From Sclerodactyla briareus (lineage: Eukaryota > Echinodermata > Holothuroidea > Dendrochirotida > Sclerodactylidae), in assembly GCA_026419785.1 (NCBI GenBank), contig JAODTK010000677.1, positions 124,001 through 188,000 on the forward strand: a stretch of DNA of 64,000 nucleotides, read 5' to 3'. The notes below the pieces were generated by a model. That model saw only the letters and a list, made by a program, of their open reading frames with translations, did not search any database and had not been told where the DNA came from. A program made the translations under genes and the position numbers. Below, piece after piece: positions 59,229 through 64,000 of this stretch. The first letter of the stretch is position 1, and every line of letters begins with the position of its first letter.

Positions 59229-59713
59229 GACTACAACACTGGTGTCAGTGGTGGCCTGTTGTACACCTGGGGTGCTGGCACGGCCATCAGTCAACGTAAT
59301 GTGTAACTAAACGCAAATATGGGAAGACTCAAGGAATAGGATTGTGACATTAATACATAAAAATATAATTACTTTTTTATCAACTTATTTTTGAGAATAT
59401 AACTCCATATGCAGAGCCGATACGATTCTGAATAGCAATTGGTTGCTCCAGGGTTACAAACGATAAAATTATATCAATCAGTTGATGAGACACATCTGCC
59501 ATTCCTGCGGGAATCCTGCCGTTTATTATCATGTCAACATCTTCAAAATTGCAGCGATTAATAATTCCTTATGTCAGAAGGTAATCAGTCATTGTTCATT
59601 CAATTGGTGGTGTTTGTCAATCTGCTGTGAGAAAATGACAGAAATTCATTCCCTATAACTATATGAAGATCCTTTGTTTTGTGTTTCCAAAGCTTTCTCT
59701 TTCTGTTTCCCAG

Positions 59714-59856
59714 AGGATATGTTGGCCCTGCAAGTCTTACACTGCTTGCAGAGTCCTGTCTATGCACCACAACAGCCAGACAAGGCCCTGAGACCACTGC
59801 AATACATAGATAAACAGAATGACCAGCAGTAACAACAAGCCACAGATAAAAGTGAG
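59714..59856 (+). CDS. CNOT10: CNOT10 exon, second TPR region
   Basis: Excellent acceptor (TTTCTCTTTCTGTTTCCCAG) and donor (GTGAG|GTATGT). Starting with the two bases that complete the previous codon, it reads (E)DMLALQVLH, then LLAESCLCT in a shifted frame, then QQPDKALRPLQYIDKQNDQQ, an in-frame TAA, and QQATDKSE. This is the family segment E..FA..V..L..+LY..T.Q.+KAL.LL..+.K. followed by the polar N/Q-rich linker. Total length fits the phase (2 + 47 codons), but two compensating frame changes and one stop are present. The stop falls in the linker, where CAA to TAA is a single change. Confidence 0.82.
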
Positions 59857-60504
59857 GTATGTGGAATACTATATATTTGAAGCATAATGAAAGTCGATGG
59901 CTATCCGTAGAGGGGCCGATCATAGCCCTCTTATACGACTGGTTCCCATTTTGTTCCATCTGTCAAAATGCACACACATGCGTCATTATTTTCTATTATT
60001 TAAATGTGCGCTCGTTATCGGTGCAGTGTGTGTGTTTGAAAGTTTTTGTCGCATTGTGACACAATGAGCTTGGATGAGGTTTTACACCTAGGTGGTGTGT
60101 GTTTTCGTTGGGATTTTGAATGAGTTTGCTGGGTGCAGAGAACACATTTTGGATGGTGTGTAGTACAGTGTGCTGAGGAGATGTCTATGGAGCAGTCATG
60201 TGTTGACGCAACGTGTTTAGTAGTTTCCCTTTTGGACCCAGGTCATCGCTGGATTGAATGTGAGTCAATATTATTATCAGATATTATATTTATATTTTCA
60301 AATTTTGCTGGGGCCTATCATACGTAGACTCATATTATGAACCTACTCTGTAAGGGTGGCTCAGAGAGATTAGATCGATGTCGTAAATTACTTTGAGCCT
60401 TGGCAGTTATTCGTCGTCGCAGTCGCGGTCGCCTTTCCTCTGATCCCCACATTTTTAGCTCAAACCAGCTATTCTGGTTGATCTTATTGGAATCTGCATG
60501 TCAC

Positions 60505-60572
60505 TCTATCTATCTATCTATCTGTCTGTCTGGTCGTCTGCTGTCTGTCTGTCTGTCTGTCTGTCTGTCCTT
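60505..60572. repeat. (TCTA)n(TCTG)n microsatellite
   Basis: TCTATCTATCTATC passes into repeated TCTG units with one interruption (GGTCGTCTGC). It directly precedes the higher-order repeat. Confidence 0.9.
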
Positions 60573-60584
60573 AAAGCTACTTTG

Positions 60585-61960
60585 TGAGCAAGTCAAAGGT
60601 CCTAAAGGGGCTAGTATGGCCATTATGTGTAAAATTCAAAATGTATCTCCTACAAATTTTGGTGGGCACAGTGCTGATGTTCGGTCCATATGATGGTCTA
60701 ACAGCCGTACCTTCGGGGTGTTTCAGAAGTTGGTCCAAGGTCCACTTGGGCCGGGGCCCCATCTTTGAAATTTCACACAATATACTTGAAATGCATCACC
60801 TCCCACAAAATCCAATTGATGTTCTTCACAGTTACATGTAATGGTCCTTGGGTGGAGGGCCTAGGGGTTGTTCGGAATTTTTGCTGGCTCAAGGCCCAGT
60901 TCGTGCCCCTAGGGTCTCATTTTCTGGAAATACCGCAAACTTGTATCTACCTACAAATTTTTGCTGCACAGTTCTGATGTTCAGTCTATTGGTGGTCTAA
61001 TAGCTGTACCTTCAGGGTGCCTAGGGATTTAGGTCCCAAGGCCCAGTATGGGCCCTGGGGCCCATCAATGTTGGATTATGCAAATGCTTTTCTCTTACTA
61101 ATTTCAGTGCACATTGCTGACCATTCAGTTATAATGAATGGTATTAACAGCCATGCATCTGGGGTTCAGGATTTTTTGGTCTAAGGTCCCACTTGGGCCG
61201 TGGGCCATTTTATGAAATTTCACCAATGGTACTTGAAAAGCACCCTCCTCTCTCAAGATTCAAGTTAATCTCAAAGTTACAATTAATGGGTCCTTGGGAA
61301 TAGGGCCCTCATGGCGGTTTTCAGGGCTTTTTGGGCTCAAGGCCCAGTCTGGGCCCTAGGGCCCCTCATTGAAATCGTGCAAAATCTTTTATCTCCTACA
61401 AATTTTGTTGCACAGTGTTGATGTTCATGTTCAGTCATAATTGTGGTCTAATTGCTATGCCTTCATGGTTCCCAGGATAGGTCCGAAGGCCCAGTGTGAG
61501 CCCAATTAGGGCCCATCATGTGATTACCAATGTTTGTTCCCTCTAAACGAATCTGGTGCGCAGTGCTGGCATTCGGTCATAATGATTGTCTAACGCCGGA
61601 CCGTGAATTTTGGTCCAAGGTCCTCTTGGGACCTGTGGGCCCCATTTTAATGAAATTCACACAATGGTACTTCATTCATCTCCTTCCACAAGCTTCAATT
61701 GATTTTCTTACATTTACGAGTTACATGTAATAGTGCCTTGGGTAGAGGGCCATAGGAGGTTGTGTTGGGAATTTTTTTAGCCCAGGCTTCATATATGGAA
61801 TTCTTAAATCTTGTACCTCCTACAAAGTCTGTTGCACATGCTGAGTTTCAGTATAAGATGGTCTAATAGCTGTACCTTCAGGTGCCCAGGATTTAGGACC
61901 CATGGCCCAGTGTGACTGTTGGCCCTGCTACCCATTCTGGTGAATATTTTATGGGCTGCT
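60585..61960 (+). repeat. higher-order tandem repeat, period about 445 bp, about 3 copies
   Basis: GCTGATGTTCGGTC-like blocks occur at about 60672, 60972, 61112, 61420, 61565 and 61840, so spacings alternate between about 300 and 140 bp. The long subunit contains TTCACACAATGGTACTTGAA, ATTGATGTTCTTACA-like sequence and TTACATGTAATGGTCCTTGG. The short subunit lacks these. Both contain GGTCTAATAGCTGTACCTTC and CCAAGGCCCAGT/GGGCCC. Two diverged subunits were thus amplified together. Confidence 0.8.
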
Positions 61961-62109
61961 AAGACATCTTTGGGCCATATGAGATCATGGTCAAACTCAT
62001 TACAGGGCACCATAGGCCATTGTTTGAATCTGCCTCTTTGGCCCTAAGGATCTTGAACATTTAGCACATAATGGTACATTCGTCTTAGTACAATTGTGCA
62101 GTTTGAGCT

Positions 62110-63395
62110 CCATCCCCATTGGTGCTCTTTTGGAAAGGTGGCAAGATGCTCCATCGCCTTGCCCCTCGTCTGGTGTTTCAGTATCTTTTGGGAAATGCTG
62201 TATATCCTTTCCCCTCTCTGGGTTTCAGATCTTTGGGAAGATGCTCTCAAGCATGCTCCTTCTGGTGTTTCAGTATTTTTGGGAAGATGCTCCAGAAGCC
62301 CGTGCCCCATCTCTGGTGTCTTCCGTATCTTTGGGAAGAGCCTCCATAGCTTGCTCCTCTCCGGTGTTTCCAGTATTTTTGTGAAGATGCTCCATGCCTT
62401 GCCCCTCTCTGGTGCTCCAGTTTCTTTGGGTAAGATGCTCCACAGCCGTGCCGCCTCTCTGTGTTCCAGTATCTTTTTTGGAAGATGCTCCATAGCCTTG
62501 GCCCCTCTCTGGTGTTTCAGTGTCTTTGGGAAGATCTCCATATCTTGCCCCTCTTTGGTGTTCCAGTGTCTTTGGGAAGATGTCTTCCCATAGCCTTTCC
62601 CTCTCTGTGTTTCAGTTCTTTTGGGAAGATGCGCCATAGCCTGCCCCTTTCTGGTGTTTCAGTGTCGTTTGGGAAAGGTCTCCAAGCCTTCCCGCTCTCT
62701 GGTGTCTTTAGGTATCTTTAGAAGATGCTCCATAGCCGTGCCCCTCTCTGGTGTTCAGTATACTTTTGGAATATGGCCCTAGCCTTGCCCCTCTCTGGTG
62801 TTTTCGTACCTTTGGGAAGATGCTCCATAGCCTTGCTTCTCTCTGGTGTTTCAGTGTCTTTGGGAAGATGCTCCATAGCCTTGCCGTATCTGGTGTGTTC
62901 CAGTAGCTTTGAGGAAAGATGATTCCATAGCCTTCCCCTCTCTGGTGTTTCAGTGTCTTTGGAAAAGATGCTCAATTAGCTGCCCCTCTCTGGTGTTCCA
63001 GTGTCTTTGGGAAGATGATCCCATAGCTTGACCTCTCTGTGTTTTAGTATCTTTGGGAAGATGCTCATAGCCTGCCCGTTATGGTGTCAGTGTCTTGGGA
63101 AGATGCTCCATAGCCTGCCCCTCTCTGGTGCTTTAGTATCTTTGAGAAGATGCTCCAGTCCTTGCCCTTTGGGGTTCAGATCCTTTGGAAAGATGCTCCA
63201 TAGGCCTGGGCCCTCTCTGGTGTTTTCAGTAACTGTGGGAAGATGATCATAGCCTGATCTATCTGGTGTTTCAGGTTCTTTGGAAGATGCTACATAGCCT
63301 TACTTCCTCTCTGGTGTTCCAGTATCTTTGGGAAGTGCTTCAACAGCCTTGCCCTCTCTGGTATTTCAGGATCTTGGGAAGGTGCTCCACGCCCT
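62110..63395. repeat. 48-bp minisatellite, about 26 units
   Basis: The consensus is CTCTGGTGTTTCAGTATCTT / TGGGAAGATGCTCCATAGCC / TTGCCCCT. 48 bp equals 16 codons, so each frame gives a 16-residue periodic peptide. On the minus strand this is charged (KDTETPERGKAMEHLP), and frames of 197 and 85 codons stay open. Many single-base gaps shift the frame, however, and the array lies in a CNOT10 intron, so a coding role is unlikely. Units are too divergent to be a very recent expansion. Confidence 0.93.
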
Positions 63396-63399
63396 CACC

Positions 63400-63990
63400 C
63401 CCCCCCCTTCTCCATCCAGTCCAGGGACAGGCATTTAGCCCATGGACGGCATGTTTGGGTGTGCGTTTCTCTCTAGTGTTCGCGTGCAGGCCGACTCCAA
63501 TGATCAGTTGTATCTGTGAAGCACTTTCTTCACTTTAAGGAGGGCCGCCACCTAGGTCTCAAATATATTTATGATTAGCCATCATTTGAATTTGAATATC
63601 TGTAGATGTGTGGGATCGCTATAGGTGAATTTAGTCCAAACAATGAAGTGAAGGCTTTGCTAAGGTGACGGTTTGTGAATGTTACCCACTCCCATGTCCT
63701 CATACTGATTTTCACTCTGTCACTCCAAAATCAATATTGGTCACATCAAGGCGAAATGGGGGGGCAAAAAAAAAGACATGATAGGATTTTCTCTCCGGAG
63801 AACGAGCATCATTGAAAGTATCCTGATGCGGTACCCATGTAGTACTGGGTTTCAGTGTATGACGGATGATTAGTTCTGACAAGAGCTGGAATGACCACAC
63901 GCAACAATGCGCCTTGACGAAATGTGATGACTAGCGCTTCATATAAGGATGTAAACCAGTGTTAATTGTTGTTGTTTGCTCTTTACTCAG
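63400..63990. other. end of CNOT10 intron, no gene recognised
   Basis: No repeats or coding segments are recognised after the minisatellite, up to the terminal acceptor. Confidence 0.45.
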
Positions 63991-64000
63991 AAGAAGGAGA
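63991..64000 (+). CDS. CNOT10: probable start of the next CNOT10 exon (cut by window end)
   Basis: The window ends with a pyrimidine-rich acceptor (TTGTTTGCTCTTTACTCAG) followed by AAGAAGGAGA. A Lys/Glu-rich start would fit the charged linker that follows the second TPR region in CNOT10. Only ten bases are visible. Confidence 0.45.

Larger units (their letters stand above)
55656..59713 (+). other. CNOT10 intron with GC-rich repeat blocks
   Basis: A 4-kb intron between matching splice sites. It contains two GCCTCGG-rich blocks, a GT-type microsatellite and a fragment of the GAGGTCA repeat. A tempting exon at 55971 (acceptor CATTTTTTCAG, reading NLEEREVDATAHSP) ends in a stop after about 43 codons and does not fit CNOT10. 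Confidence 0.6.
59857..63990 (+). other. CNOT10 intron filled by tandem arrays
   Basis: The interval from GTATGT to the final CTCTTTACTCAG. It includes a TCTA/TCTG microsatellite, a 445-bp higher-order repeat and a 48-bp minisatellite, which together take up about two thirds of its length. No coding sequence of another gene is recognised. Confidence 0.55.

Noticed and set aside
62044-62975. Charged 197- and 85-codon minus-strand frames as a repeat protein
   Set aside because: The 48-bp array shifts frame repeatedly and lies within a CNOT10 intron. Kept as a finding but not as a gene.

Overview
This is a eukaryotic (animal) genomic window: spliced genes, long introns, many decayed non-LTR retrotransposons (LINEs), tRNA-derived SINEs, MITE-like inverted-repeat elements and large minisatellite arrays. 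There are no bacterial operons and no CRISPR array. The repeat style (microsatellite-tailed LINEs whose 3' end carries an AGCGCTATATAAGCGC-like motif, frequent GTAGGCCTA words, diffuse GAGGTCA-rich repeats) suggests a marine invertebrate, perhaps an echinoderm or other invertebrate deuterostome. That placement is inference, not proof.

Two real gene loci are supported. (1) About 19.7-22.1 kb, plus strand: a serpin with one large coding exon after a strong 3' splice site. The whole serpin fold can be followed from helix A to the distal hinge, but in several frames. (2) About 52-64 kb, plus strand: the 5' part of CNOT10, a TPR-type subunit of the CCR4-NOT mRNA deadenylase. Three exons (53.4, 55.5 and 59.7 kb) are recognisable, and a fourth probably starts at the last ten bases. 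Its introns hold most of the tandem arrays. Both genes show small frameshifts against well conserved protein, so either the sequence has unpolished indels or both are recent pseudogenes.

Layout: 0-12 kb is mostly featureless, with a SINE and a 42-bp minisatellite. 12-18 kb holds a possible small exon, a tandem array carrying a near-perfect hairpin element, a TTAGGGG block and a MITE with target-site duplication. 19-22 kb is the serpin. 22-42 kb is a retrotransposon graveyard with six LINE fragments. They include one LINE nested in another, a CR1-like LINE split by a palindromic MITE, a nearly complete L2/CR1-type LINE, and a tRNA-derived SINE sharing that LINE's 3' end. 43-51 kb holds MITE-like repeats and two tandem satellites (about 127 and 140 bp). 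52-64 kb is CNOT10 with GC-rich blocks, a 445-bp higher-order repeat and a 48-bp minisatellite in its introns.

Most ATG-to-stop stretches in the window are chance frames or fall inside repeats, and they are not annotated as genes.
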